A stretch of DNA of 21,982 nt from Thermostichus sp047462415 (GTDB taxonomy: Bacteria; Cyanobacteriota; Cyanobacteriia; Thermostichales; Thermostichaceae). Positions within the stretch are counted from its first letter, which is position 1; the number at the start of each line of letters is the position of its first letter. Under the pieces are notes generated by a model that was given only the letters and a program-made list of their open reading frames with translations, was not told the origin of the DNA and searched no databases. The position numbers and the translations under genes are program-made. The DNA is taken from positions 1 through 21,982 of the forward strand of contig NZ_JANSJE010000034.1 of assembly GCF_047462415.1 (NCBI RefSeq), given 5' to 3'. Below are positions 14,522 through 21,982 of the stretch, in pieces.

Positions 14522-16687
14522 ATGGCCGAAGACATCATCCAGATTCAGGATCAGTACTACATCCGCGCCAGCGCTTCCATGGTGGAGGCGCGTCCCCATG
14601 TCCTCAAGCAGGACAACTGCTTTGCTATTTTTGACCGCTTGGGCAACATGCGCCCCCTAGGCATCCGGGATCACGGCCTGTTTCGCGACGATACCCGCTT
14701 CTTGTCACGGCTGGTCTTGGATTTGCAGGGGAAACAGTTTTTGCTGCTCAGCTCAGAGGTGCGGGAAGACAAGGATATTCTGGCGGTGGATCTGACCAAC
14801 CCCGAGTTCACCACCTCGAAGGGGCAGTTTATCGGTCAAGATACTCTGCATGTTCTGCGGACTACTTTTTTGTGGAACAACGTGGCCTACGAGCGGATTC
14901 GCATCCACAACTACGGCTCGGAGCCGTTTCGGGTGCCGCTTACCCTGCGCTTTGAGGCCGATTTTGCCGATATGTTTGAGATTCGCGGCATCCGGCGGAC
15001 AAAGCGGGGACAACTGCTGCCAGCCCAGGTGAGCTCAGAAGGGGTAACCTTGTGCTACCACGGCCTGGACGGGGTGGAGCGGCAAACCCGGATCTTGTTT
15101 TCTCCTGCGCCGGACGTGGTTTCGGAAAAGCTGGCGCAGTGGTGGGTGCCGCTGGCGCCGCAGGAGGAGCGGGACTTAGAGGTGAGGGTCGTCTGCAGCT
15201 ATGGCGGCGAGGAGATCCCGCTCTTGAGCTACCAGGAGGCGCTGCAGGCGGAGCGGGAGCAGCGGGCCGTGTTGCGCTCTCTGGCCCACCGCATCGATAC
15301 TGGCAACGCCCAGTTTAACGAGTGGCTCAACGCCTCGCGGGACGACCTGGTGATGATGCTGGCCCGCACCCCCTATGGGCTCTATCCCCACGCCGGGGTG
15401 CCTTGGTTTGCCACGGTCTTTGGCCGCGACGCGCTAATTACCGCCTTGGCCACCCTCTGGTGGTTCCCCGACTTGGCCCGGGGGGTGTTGCTGTACCTAG
15501 CAGCCCACCAGGCTCAGGAGGTGGATCCCAGCCGCGATGCTGAGCCGGGCAAGATCCTGCACGAGCAGCGCTACAGCGAGATGGCCAAGACGCGTGAGAT
15601 CCCCTTTGGCAATTATTTCGGCAGCATCGACGCCACTCCTTTGTTTGTGGTGCTAGCAGGGCGCTATGTGCGCCGCAGTGGGGATCTCGAGCTGTTGCGG
15701 CAGTTGTGGCCGAATATCGAGGCAGCTCTCCACTGGATGGACACCTACGGGGATCCCGACGGCGACGGCTTTTTGGAGTATGCCGGTAAGGCGCGGCGGG
15801 GCCTGCGCAACCAGGGCTGGAAAGACTCGGAAGATGCCATCTTCTATGCCGACGGATCCCTGGCCGAGCCACCCATAGCCCTGTGCGAGGTGCAGGGCTA
15901 CGCCTACGAGGCCAAGCTGTTGGCGGCGGAGATGGCGGAGCTGTTGGGGCGGCACGAGCAAGCAGCGCAACTGCGGCAGCAGGCCCAGAAACTGCAGCAG
16001 CGGTTTTGGGAGCAGTTTTGGTGCGAGGAGCTGGGCGGCTATGTCCTGGCTTTGGACGGGCGCAAGCAGCCCTGCCGCGTGCGCAGCTCCAACATGGGCC
16101 ACTGCCTGTTTTCTGGGATCGCCCACCCGCAGCATGCCGAGCGCATCGCGCGGCAACTTTTGGAGCCGGCTTTTTTCAGCGGCTGGGGCATCCGCACGCT
16201 GGCAGAAGGGGAAGGGCGCTACAACCCCATGTCTTACCACAACGGCTCCATCTGGCCCCACGACAACGCCCTGATTGCAGCCGGACTCTCCCGCTATGGC
16301 CACAAGGCGGCGGCGGCCCAGGTGTTGACGGCCTTGTTCGATGCCAGCCAGTTTCTGGAGCTGCGGCGGCTGCCGGAGCTGTTCTGTGGCTTTCGCCGGC
16401 GCCAGCGGGAAGGCCCCACCCTCTACCCGGTGGCCTGTCTGCCCCAGTCCTGGGCGGCGGCCAGCGTGTTCCTGCTGCTGCAGGCCTGCCTAGGCCTGGA
16501 GATCGACGGGCTGGCCCAACAGGTGCGCCTCACCCAGCCCACCCTGCCCCTGTGGCTGCCCCATGTAACTCTTGAGAACATCCAGGTGGGGCGGGGATCC
16601 CTGGACATCGGTCTGTATCTCCAGGCAGGAGGGGTGGGGATCAACGTCCTCAGGAGCACGGGGGAGGTGGAGCTGACGCTGAGGTAG
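14522..16687 (+). CDS. Amylo-alpha-1,6-glucosidase-like glycoside hydrolase
   Basis: A two-domain enzyme. Residues 1-250 are the beta-rich glycogen-debranching N-terminal domain (CFAIFDRLGNMRPLG, then HGLFRDDTRFLS). Residues 280-690 are an (alpha/alpha)6 barrel with PWFATVFGRDALIT (294-307), PGKILHEQR (342-350), FGNYFGSIDATPLF (362-375), NQGWKDSEDAI (430-440) and SYHNGSIWPHDNALIA (571-586). The acidic residues in these motifs are likely catalytic. ATG at 14522 is preferred over an in-frame TTG at 14492. No signal peptide is seen, so it is cytoplasmic. It probably trims alpha-linked glucose from glycogen or a related product made with the GT4 partner. The true substrate is uncertain. The stop is separated from the convergent SBP stop by a single base. 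Confidence 0.9.
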   Translation: MAEDIIQIQDQYYIRASASMVEARPHVLKQDNCFAIFDRLGNMRPLGIRDHGLFRDDTRFLSRLVLDLQGKQFLLLSSEVREDKDILAVDLTNPEFTTSKGQFIGQDTLHVLRTTFLWNNVAYERIRIHNYGSEPFRVPLTLRFEADFADMFEIRGIRRTKRGQLLPAQVSSEGVTLCYHGLDGVERQTRILFSPAPDVVSEKLAQWWVPLAPQEERDLEVRVVCSYGGEEIPLLSYQEALQAEREQRAVLRSLAHRIDTGNAQFNEWLNASRDDLVMMLARTPYGLYPHAGVPWFATVFGRDALITALATLWWFPDLARGVLLYLAAHQAQEVDPSRDAEPGKILHEQRYSEMAKTREIPFGNYFGSIDATPLFVVLAGRYVRRSGDLELLRQLWPNIEAALHWMDTYGDPDGDGFLEYAGKARRGLRNQGWKDSEDAIFYADGSLAEPPIALCEVQGYAYEAKLLAAEMAELLGRHEQAAQLRQQAQKLQQRFWEQFWCEELGGYVLALDGRKQPCRVRSSNMGHCLFSGIAHPQHAERIARQLLEPAFFSGWGIRTLAEGEGRYNPMSYHNGSIWPHDNALIAAGLSRYGHKAAAAQVLTALFDASQFLELRRLPELFCGFRRRQREGPTLYPVACLPQSWAAASVFLLLQACLGLEIDGLAQQVRLTQPTLPLWLPHVTLENIQVGRGSLDIGLYLQAGGVGINVLRSTGEVELTLR

Positions 16688-16688
16688 G

Positions 16689-18470
16689 CTACCGCTCCTG
16701 CAGCATGTCCTGGATGGAAAGCTGATCCAGGTTCCAGAGAGGGCCGAGGATGGGGCGGGGATCCACCCCTTGCAGGCGGTTGCGCAGGGCCGAGAGCACC
16801 AGGGGGTTGAAGGTGCCGATCTGGGGCAGTTGTTCCTGGATGATCACTTGAAAGCGGTCGTAGAGGGCCTTGCGCTTTTCAAAGTCCAGCTCCCGCACCC
16901 CCGCAATAAAGATGCGGTCGATCTCCCGCTCCCAATCGCTCACTTCCACCCCTTCGGCGGGATTGCCGGGCAGATCCCCCAGGTTAAACAGGTGCAGGCG
17001 GCCATCGCTGCGCCAGATGTTGGAGCCGTTGTTGGGCTCGGTGCCGCCGCCGCCAAAGCCCAGCAACAAGGTTTCCCAGTCGCGGCTGTCGGTGCGCTGC
17101 ACCACCGTGTTGAAGGCAATGGGGGTGAAGTCAACGGTGATGCCGATCCGTGCCAGGTCGGCCTTGATCAGGGCGCCGGTGGCCTCCCGCTGGTTGTTGC
17201 CGGCGTTGGTGATGAGACTGAAGCGGACGCGGTTGCCGTCGGGATCCCGTAGGTGGCCTTCGGCGTCGTAGGTATAGCCGGCAGCCAAGAGCAGTTGCCG
17301 CGCCTTTTCGGGATCGTAGTCGTAGGTGGGCAGGCCCTCTGCCGGGCTGAGGTAAAAGGGGCTGGCGGGGGAGAAGACCGAGTGCTGGATCTCGCCCAGC
17401 CCCTGCAGGACGCTCTCGACGTAAAATTGCCGGTTCAGGGCGTGGGCCACCGCCCGGCGGAAGTTCAAATCGTTGAACCAGCGGCTTTTGACGGGATCCA
17501 CAAAGGGCCGTCCGGTTTGGGGGTTGCGGGCCCGGCTGAGGTTGAAGGCAAAGAAATTGTTGTTGAGGGTGGGGCCGAGATTGTAAATCCTGAACTGATC
17601 CCGTTCTTCCTCCCGCTTCAGGAGCTGAAAATCTCTGCCTCGCACCGAAAACACGTCGGTCTCGCCGGAGCGAAACTGCAACAGGGCCGTATCTTCCGAG
17701 TCCACGATGCGCAGGATGACCCGCTCGATGCGCGGGATCCCTTCCCCTTTCCAGTAGTAGGGGTTGGGACGGTACACCAGCCGCTGTCCGGGGGTATATT
17801 CCTGCAAGATGTAGGGGCCGGCCCCCACCAATTCCTGCACCGGCGTGTCAACTCCCCAGGTCTGGAGAAAGAGGGGGTTGCCCTGGCCGTCCACCTGCTC
17901 CACAGTGGGCTGCAGAATGTGCTTGGGCAAGAGAGGGGACCCGGCCTGCAACAGGAAAGGGGCAAAGGGCTCCGGCAGGACAAACTCAACCCGCCGCTCG
18001 TCCAAGGCCCGCACCTGGGGCAGCGCCCCCGCCTCGCCGATGCGCAACACATCCCGCGCCGAGGTCGGGATCCGCTCGTCAAAGATGATGCGGTTGAAGG
18101 TAAAGTCCACATCTGCCGCTGTCAGGGGCTCCCCGTCCGACCAGCGCAGCCCCTCCCGCAAGGTGAAGACATAGCGCAAGCCGTCCTCAGACACTTCCCA
18201 GCCTTCCGCCAGCTCCGGCTTGGGCAGGAGGGTATCTTCATCGAGGGTGACCAGGCCCGCCTCCAGGTAAGCGATGGCGTCGCGGCTGGAGCTCTCGGTG
18301 GCCAGATAGGTGTTGAAGGTTTTGGGATCCGAGGTGACGGTGGCAATCAGGTGGGGCGGGCGAGCGGGGGCAGCACAGGCGCTAAGCCAGAGAAGGAGGA
18401 TCCCTAGGAATAGGGGGGCAAAAAGGCTGCTCTTGAGCTGCTCTGTTGAGGTATTGCTTTGGCCTGCCAT
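16689..18470 (-). CDS. ABC transporter family-5 solute-binding lipoprotein (peptide/nickel type)
   Basis: A periplasmic binding component of a Dpp/Opp/nickel-type importer. The N-terminus has a hydrophobic segment (LFLGILLLWLSAC) with lipobox LSAC, lipidated C32. The mature part shows the SBP_bac_5 pattern: LAEGWEVSEDGLRYVFTLRE, GEPLTAADVDFTFNRI, VGAGPYILQEYTPGQRLVYR, FRRAVAHALNRQ and DPEKARQLLLAAGY. Length 593 aa is normal. ATG at 18470 is chosen because AAGGA precedes it and it yields a proper signal peptide; the frame is open further upstream only through GC-rich tandem repeats. No permease or ATPase genes are adjacent, so this is an orphan component. The ligand is not predictable. Confidence 0.93.
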   Translation of the reverse strand: MAGQSNTSTEQLKSSLFAPLFLGILLLWLSACAAPARPPHLIATVTSDPKTFNTYLATESSSRDAIAYLEAGLVTLDEDTLLPKPELAEGWEVSEDGLRYVFTLREGLRWSDGEPLTAADVDFTFNRIIFDERIPTSARDVLRIGEAGALPQVRALDERRVEFVLPEPFAPFLLQAGSPLLPKHILQPTVEQVDGQGNPLFLQTWGVDTPVQELVGAGPYILQEYTPGQRLVYRPNPYYWKGEGIPRIERVILRIVDSEDTALLQFRSGETDVFSVRGRDFQLLKREEERDQFRIYNLGPTLNNNFFAFNLSRARNPQTGRPFVDPVKSRWFNDLNFRRAVAHALNRQFYVESVLQGLGEIQHSVFSPASPFYLSPAEGLPTYDYDPEKARQLLLAAGYTYDAEGHLRDPDGNRVRFSLITNAGNNQREATGALIKADLARIGITVDFTPIAFNTVVQRTDSRDWETLLLGFGGGGTEPNNGSNIWRSDGRLHLFNLGDLPGNPAEGVEVSDWEREIDRIFIAGVRELDFEKRKALYDRFQVIIQEQLPQIGTFNPLVLSALRNRLQGVDPRPILGPLWNLDQLSIQDMLQER

Positions 18471-18544
18471 TTCCTTTGCTGAGTATCCGAGCAAGTTTGA
18501 GGAGGCCCGCCGGCGGCCCAAGCGCTCCGCGCCGCTCACGCGAC

Positions 18545-18660
18545 CACCCCCGGCCCCTCTCCCGGCGGCCCTCACCCCCGACCCCTCTCCCGGCGGCCCT
18601 CACCCCCGGCCCCTCTCCCGGCGGCCCTCACCCCCGGCCCCTCTCCCTGAGGGAGAGGGG
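18545..18660. repeat. 28-bp tandem repeat, about four copies
   Basis: Copies start at 18545, 18573, 18601 and 18629, each beginning CACCCCCGGCCCCTCTCCCG (one copy has GAC for GGC). The fourth copy diverges into a perfect hairpin. The unit resembles the widespread CTCACCCCC...CTCTCCC intergenic repeats of bacterial genomes. It lies between the ispF 3' end and the SBP gene, in the stretch 18471-18787, which has no recognisable gene. Confidence 0.85.
18638..18660. terminator. Perfect 10-bp hairpin at the end of the tandem repeat
   Basis: CCCCTCTCCC (18638-18647), TGA loop, GGGAGAGGGG (18651-18660). Very stable, but with no T-run on either strand. It may terminate ispF transcripts (stop at 18788) or simply be part of the repeat family. 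Confidence 0.35.
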
Positions 18661-18787
18661 AGCTGGGATCGAGGCGGCAGGGGGTTTCACGACAATGGGG
18701 GCCAATTGGTTTTTTGAGGGAGCGATTGCTTGCCAGTTTGGCAGCTTGGGCAGGGCAACGGCCAGGTGCTTTCCGCAAGCCGGCGGC

Positions 18788-19261
18788 TCAGCGTTCCACC
18801 AGCAGGGCGACGGCAAAGGCAGCCATGGCCTCTCCCTGGCCGACGGGGCCGAGTTTTTCGTTGGTGGTGGCCTTCACGCCTACTTGTTTGGGCGATAGTT
18901 GCATGGCCTCGGCCAGGCGGGCCTGCATGGCGGGGATGTGGGGCTTGAGCTTGGGCTGCTCTGCCACCACGACGCTATCGACGTTGGCAATGCGCCAGCC
19001 CTCTTGGCTTACCAACTGCACCACCTGCTGCAAGAGGAGAATGCTGTCTGCCCCTTTCCAGCGCTCCTCTTCCGGGGGAAAGTAGTAGCCAATGTCCCGC
19101 AGGGCGGCGGCTCCTAGGAGGGCGTCCATAATGGCGTGGGTGAGCACGTCGGCGTCGCTGTGGCCCAACAGACCCTTTTCATAAGGGATCCGGATCCCGC
19201 CTAGGATCAGGGGGCGCCCTTCTACGAGGCGGTGGATGTCATAGCCCTGGCCAATGCGCAC
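18788..19261 (-). CDS. ispF: 2-C-methyl-D-erythritol 2,4-cyclodiphosphate synthase
   Basis: Fifth enzyme of the MEP isoprenoid pathway; cyclises CDP-methylerythritol phosphate, releasing CMP. The N-terminus RIGQGYDIHRL carries zinc ligands D8 and H10; GHSDADVLTHAIMDALLGAA carries the third, H42. ALRDIGYYFP and the C-terminal KATTNEKLGPVGQGEAMAAF are diagnostic. 157 aa is normal and the enzyme is a trimer. The start is GTG at 19261, matching the family, with GGGAG 8 nt upstream. It follows the small zinc-ribbon gene by about 100 nt on the same strand. Confidence 0.97.
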   Translation of the reverse strand: MRIGQGYDIHRLVEGRPLILGGIRIPYEKGLLGHSDADVLTHAIMDALLGAAALRDIGYYFPPEEERWKGADSILLLQQVVQLVSQEGWRIANVDSVVVAEQPKLKPHIPAMQARLAEAMQLSPKQVGVKATTNEKLGPVGQGEAMAAFAVALLVER

Positions 19262-19363
19262 TGTTGCGGCTCCCTTGGGAACACCAGCGAGACTTTTGCC
19301 AACTTCCTTCCAAGAGCTTGGCTCACCGGGAGAGGAAAAGCGGCTGTTGAGAACGACTTCTTT

Positions 19364-19525
19364 CTATTCTGCCGACTCGAGAGGGGAGGAGCAGATGGGA
19401 CAGGAAGAACCGCTGTAGCAGTCGAAGCAGATAAGGTGGGATTTCCCGTAGGGATTGGTACAGCGCTTGGCCCATTGATAGTCGCCGTAGCCGAGCTCTT
19501 TCCCACAGACATCACACCTGGGCAT
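19364..19525 (-). CDS. Small double zinc-ribbon protein (53 aa)
   Basis: The ATG at 19525 has AGGAG 7 nt upstream and opens MPRCDVCGKELGYGDYQWAK, then RCTNPYGKSHLICFDCYSGS and SCPICSSPLESAE, ending at TAG (19364). Cysteines are arranged as CxxC (4, 7), C22, CxxC (33, 36) and CxxC (42, 45), seven in all plus His30, consistent with one or two zinc-binding knuckles. There is no signal peptide. It lies between the TIGR02450-like gene (41 nt upstream) and ispF. I do not recognise a named family; a role in nucleic-acid or protein binding is possible. The ribosome site, Cys spacing and clean stop support a real gene. Confidence 0.82.
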   Translation of the reverse strand: MPRCDVCGKELGYGDYQWAKRCTNPYGKSHLICFDCYSGSSCPICSSPLESAE

Positions 19526-19566
19526 CGTTTTCTCCTCAAAAGTCTTGTAGCCAGAAGAATACAGCG

Positions 19567-19875
19567 CTAGAGGGATCCGGGGATCCCTGAGTCTCTAGAG
19601 AGAGACGATTCGCCAGATCCGCAGGGGATCCCGTCTTCCAGCGGTGTCCAGCCCGGCTGCCAGAGATCCCGGTTTTTGAGGGTGGCGGCGTTGACCCAGA
19701 GGCGCACCTGGGGATCGCAGACGGCCCTCAGCTCGGCAAACACCAGCCCCCCTTGCCCCTCTTGGCGGGCGGCGACCTGAAAATGTCGCCAACCCATCAC
19801 AGGCTGGACAGAAGTCCACTTGGAGCCCAGCAGATGGGGAAAGCGCTGTTTTTGGCGGGGTTTGCTGCGAGCCAT
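19567..19875 (-). CDS. TIGR02450-like small Trp-rich protein (102 aa)
   Basis: The core MARSKPRQKQRFPHLLGSKW, then MGWRHFQVAARQ, LVFAELRAVCD, VRLWVNAATLKNRDLWQPGW matches the TIGR02450 family of short, basic, Trp-containing proteins of unknown function found in cyanobacteria and proteobacteria. ATG at 19875 is chosen as the family start; the frame is open further upstream to 20193, but that part overlaps the divergent secreted-protein gene and is low-complexity. The last 20 residues (CGSGESSLSRDSGIPGSL) are unusual and encoded over GGATCC repeats, possibly a run-on tail. Likely first gene of the run into the zinc-ribbon gene and ispF. Confidence 0.85.
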   Translation of the reverse strand: MARSKPRQKQRFPHLLGSKWTSVQPVMGWRHFQVAARQEGQGGLVFAELRAVCDPQVRLWVNAATLKNRDLWQPGWTPLEDGIPCGSGESSLSRDSGIPGSL

Positions 19876-19993
19876 AGAGCTGCTTGCCAACCTTGCTCCA
19901 GGGCTGTCCTCGGCTGGATGGGGGAGACCGAGGGCGATAGGATCGCTAGGGATGCTTCGGCATTCCAAGCTCCTTCCCTCAGCATATCCACCT

Positions 19994-20389
19994 ATGGTGC
20001 AGCACAAGCAACGGCTTGGGTTCTCTTGGCAGCAGGTATTGCTGCTCCTCCTGGCCTGGCTGGTTTGGGCAACGGGACTGCCCCTGGTCGCGTCCAGCGC
20101 TTGGGCGGCAACTGAGCCGGCACTCTCTGGCAAACTCACAGGGCCGGAGTGGCGCCAGGCGGATCCTGAGGCCAAGCAGGCGTTTTGTCGCAAAGCCTTT
20201 CAGGCGTTTCGGGCCTCTCCTGCCCAGAGTTACATCATCAGCTCCAATGTGCAAGCTTTGACCCCAGAAGGTTTGTGTCAGCGGCTGGATCAGTTTTATC
20301 AGTACGCCATCCACGACGAGATCCCGCTCAACCAAGCCGCCAACATTGCCCCCTTGCTGTTCTCGGATCAGCCGCTGGAGCAGCCCTGA
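19994..20389 (+). CDS. Secreted small protein of unknown function (131 aa)
   Basis: A signal peptide is clear: basic start (HKQR), hydrophobic core (VLLLLLAWLVWATGLPLV) and an AWA-A cleavage site near residue 38. The mature part (about 93 aa) is helical with two Cys, EWRQADPEAKQAFCRKAFQA and LTPEGLCQRLDQFYQYA, that could form a disulfide, ending NIAPLLFSDQPLEQP. ATG 19994 gives the best signal peptide; ATG 19952 is an alternative. It is divergent from the TIGR02450-like gene; the 118 bp between them holds an inverted repeat GCGAT-AGG-ATCGC (19934-19946). I do not recognise the family. Confidence 0.75.
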   Translation: MVQHKQRLGFSWQQVLLLLLAWLVWATGLPLVASSAWAATEPALSGKLTGPEWRQADPEAKQAFCRKAFQAFRASPAQSYIISSNVQALTPEGLCQRLDQFYQYAIHDEIPLNQAANIAPLLFSDQPLEQP

Positions 20390-20529
20390 TGCGCCAGGGA
20401 TCCGCAAAGCTGCCGGCAAAGGGATCCCAAGCCTAAGTGACCAGTTGAGATCATCTGGCCCCTGCTGTTGGGGCAGGTCTTGGCAGCAGGGTCGATAATA
20501 GAACTGTTCTCTTGCAGCTCTCAAGTTCT

Positions 20530-21882
20530 ATGGCCGGCTCCGTCATTGCTCCTGAAAACCTGCTGGATCTTTGCGAACAGGGTGTGCAAAAGGCCCTGGC
20601 TGCCGGAGCTGACCAAGCAGAGGTGTTTGCCAACTCAGGCCGTGAGACGGAAGTAACTTTTGAGAAAAATGACCTCAACCTGGCCCGTAGCAGCAGCGAG
20701 ACCCTGTTCGGCATCCGGGTTTTCTGCGGCGGCAGGCTGGGCTTTGCCACTTCCAACCGCCCAGAAGAGCTGGCCGAGACAGCGGCTGAGGCGGTGGCCA
20801 TGGCCAAGGCTTCGCCGGCGGATCCCCTCAACGGCCTGCCGGATCCCCAGCCTCTGCCCCAGGTGCCCCTTGCCCTCGACCCAGGCCTGCTGGAACTGGA
20901 TGCTGCTGAGCTGACGCAACTGGGATCCCAACTGGTGGAGTGGGTGCGCTCCCAAGACCCCCGCATCACCATTGACAGCGGCTCCTTCAGCGTGGAAGAG
21001 GATACCGTGGCCATTGCTTCTTCCACCGGCATCCGCGCCAACTACCACAGCGTCGAGGCGGGCGGATCCCTGTTTGGCATGGCCATCGATGGGGACGAGG
21101 TGGGCAGCTTTGCCTACGACGGCGACAGTGTGCAGAAGCGGGCGGAGCTGCTGCCGGCGCTGGAGCGGGCTTTTGAGCGCTTTGTGCAAAAGTGTGTGGG
21201 GGCCCTAGGAGCTAGGGAGGGGGAGAGTTTTCGCGGTTCCATCGTCCTGCCGCCGGATGTGGTGGAGGAGTTTCTGGGAGATCTCCTCTTTGTGCTGGGG
21301 GCGGACGCGGTGCGCAAGGGCAAAAGCCCGCTGGCGCAGAAGATGGGATCCCTGATCGCCAGCCCCCTGTTGACCTTGGTTTCCGAGGGGCTGGGCTTGC
21401 CCGGCCACCCCATCGAGCCCTTCGACCGCGAGGGGATGCCACGCCAAATTACCCCCCTGATCCACGAAGGGATCCTCTGCAACTTCATGTACAACAGCTA
21501 CGAAGGCCGGGCTGCCGGCGTTCCCTCCAACGGCCATGCCACAGGGGGGGCGGGCAGCTTGCCGGGCGTGGGGCCGGCCTGTCTGAGCGTGGCCCCGGGG
21601 ACAACCCCTTTGTCTGAGCTGTATGCGATGGAGCGGGGCATTATCGTCACGCGGCTTTCCGGCAGCAGCAACCCGATCACCGGCGATTTTTCCGGAGTGG
21701 TGAAGGGGGGCTTTTTGGTCAAAGGTGGCGAGAAGCGCCCCATCCTGGAGACCACCATTGCCGGCAACCTCTACGATTGTTTGCGCAATATCTCCGCCAT
21801 CTCACAAGAGGTAACTGTTTTCAACGGCACCACGGCCTTTCCGACTCTGCGCATCGAAGATGTATCGGTAACGGCGGGCTAA
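20530..21882 (+). CDS. pmbA: TldD/PmbA-family metallopeptidase-like protein
   Basis: The N-terminal domain has GADQAEVFANSGRETEVTFE and ETLFGIRVFCGGRLGFATSN; the C-terminal domain has REGESFRGSIVLPPDVVEEF, EPFDREGMPRQITPLIHEG and SSNPITGDFSGVVKGGFLV, the last being the PmbA/TldE signature. TldD and TldE form a heterodimeric protease known for microcin processing. No HExxxH is seen here, as expected for the TldE/PmbA partner, whose metal site is lost. ATG 20530 is preferred over an in-frame TTG at 20512. 450 aa is normal. tldD is not in the window. Confidence 0.92.
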   Translation: MAGSVIAPENLLDLCEQGVQKALAAGADQAEVFANSGRETEVTFEKNDLNLARSSSETLFGIRVFCGGRLGFATSNRPEELAETAAEAVAMAKASPADPLNGLPDPQPLPQVPLALDPGLLELDAAELTQLGSQLVEWVRSQDPRITIDSGSFSVEEDTVAIASSTGIRANYHSVEAGGSLFGMAIDGDEVGSFAYDGDSVQKRAELLPALERAFERFVQKCVGALGAREGESFRGSIVLPPDVVEEFLGDLLFVLGADAVRKGKSPLAQKMGSLIASPLLTLVSEGLGLPGHPIEPFDREGMPRQITPLIHEGILCNFMYNSYEGRAAGVPSNGHATGGAGSLPGVGPACLSVAPGTTPLSELYAMERGIIVTRLSGSSNPITGDFSGVVKGGFLVKGGEKRPILETTIAGNLYDCLRNISAISQEVTVFNGTTAFPTLRIEDVSVTAG

Positions 21883-21935
21883 TCCTGAAGCGGCAGGCAA
21901 GGCCCTCCACAGCCGGGCAGAGCATTTATGAACTA

Positions 21936-21958
21936 CCCCACCGCGTAGGCGGGTGGGG
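21936..21958 (+). terminator. Hairpin after pmbA (terminator or transposon end)
   Basis: CCCCAC-CGC, loop GTAG, GCG, one bulged G, GTGGGG, then TTTCCTC: a 9-bp bulged stem 54 nt after the pmbA stop. GCGGGTG (21949-21955) can alternatively pair with CACCCGC (21965-21971). The flanks GAACTA and TTTCC resemble IS200/IS605-type ends, but the window stops here. Confidence 0.4.
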
Positions 21959-21982
21959 TTTCCTCACCCGCTTGGCAGCAGA

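Noticed and set aside
18471..18575. N-terminal extension of the solute-binding protein
   Set aside because: It would translate tandem repeats into Arg/Gly-rich sequence ahead of a normal lipoprotein signal peptide.
19222..19539. 105-codon minus-strand frame overlapping ispF start
   Set aside because: It is a shadow of the zinc-ribbon gene in another frame, with Ser/Pro-rich sequence and no motif.

Overview
The window looks like a draft-assembly piece (one 100-N gap) of a GC-rich cyanobacterial chromosome, probably a thermophilic, Yellowstone-type Synechococcus. The evidence is a Ycf35 (DUF1257) gene, two pentapeptide-repeat proteins with the KWRLVWEIVNG spacer common in cyanobacteria, an MEP-pathway ispF gene, and an extraordinary density of GGATCC, mostly as GGGATCCC, which resembles the HIP palindromes of cyanobacteria. 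The organism name is inference. The gene families are read from the sequence.

Left third (1-7044, all minus strand): a tightly packed five-gene operon runs ycf35 -> DUF2997 -> HTH/GrpE-like exchange factor -> lidless Hsp70-like ATPase -> HEAT-like/pentapeptide-repeat protein, whose 3' end lies outside the window. Two junctions are 4-nt ATGA overlaps and two are gaps of 8-9 nt. A second, paralogous HEAT-like/pentapeptide protein (4701-7044, interrupted by the N gap) lies directly upstream. Together these form the most unusual system here: a small, dedicated Hsp70/GrpE-type pair coupled to two proteins of unknown function and bracketed by two giant pentapeptide proteins.

Middle (7045-13380): a palindrome-rich intergenic region (7090-7269); the minus-strand run purF -> def -> DCC-family thiol oxidoreductase (DUF393); a plus-strand Pro/Thr/Ser-rich lipoprotein with a good promoter; a 5'-truncated class-III aminotransferase remnant; and sdhA (minus).

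Right third (13381-21982): a plus-strand pair of a GT4 glycosyltransferase and an amylo-alpha-1,6-glucosidase-like enzyme; a minus-strand family-5 ABC solute-binding lipoprotein; a 28-bp tandem repeat ending in a perfect hairpin; the minus-strand run TIGR02450-like protein -> 53-aa zinc-ribbon protein -> ispF; a plus-strand secreted small protein; and a TldD/PmbA-family protein. The last 50 bases hold overlapping hairpins (terminator or transposon end). No rRNA, tRNA, CRISPR array or complete insertion sequence was seen.
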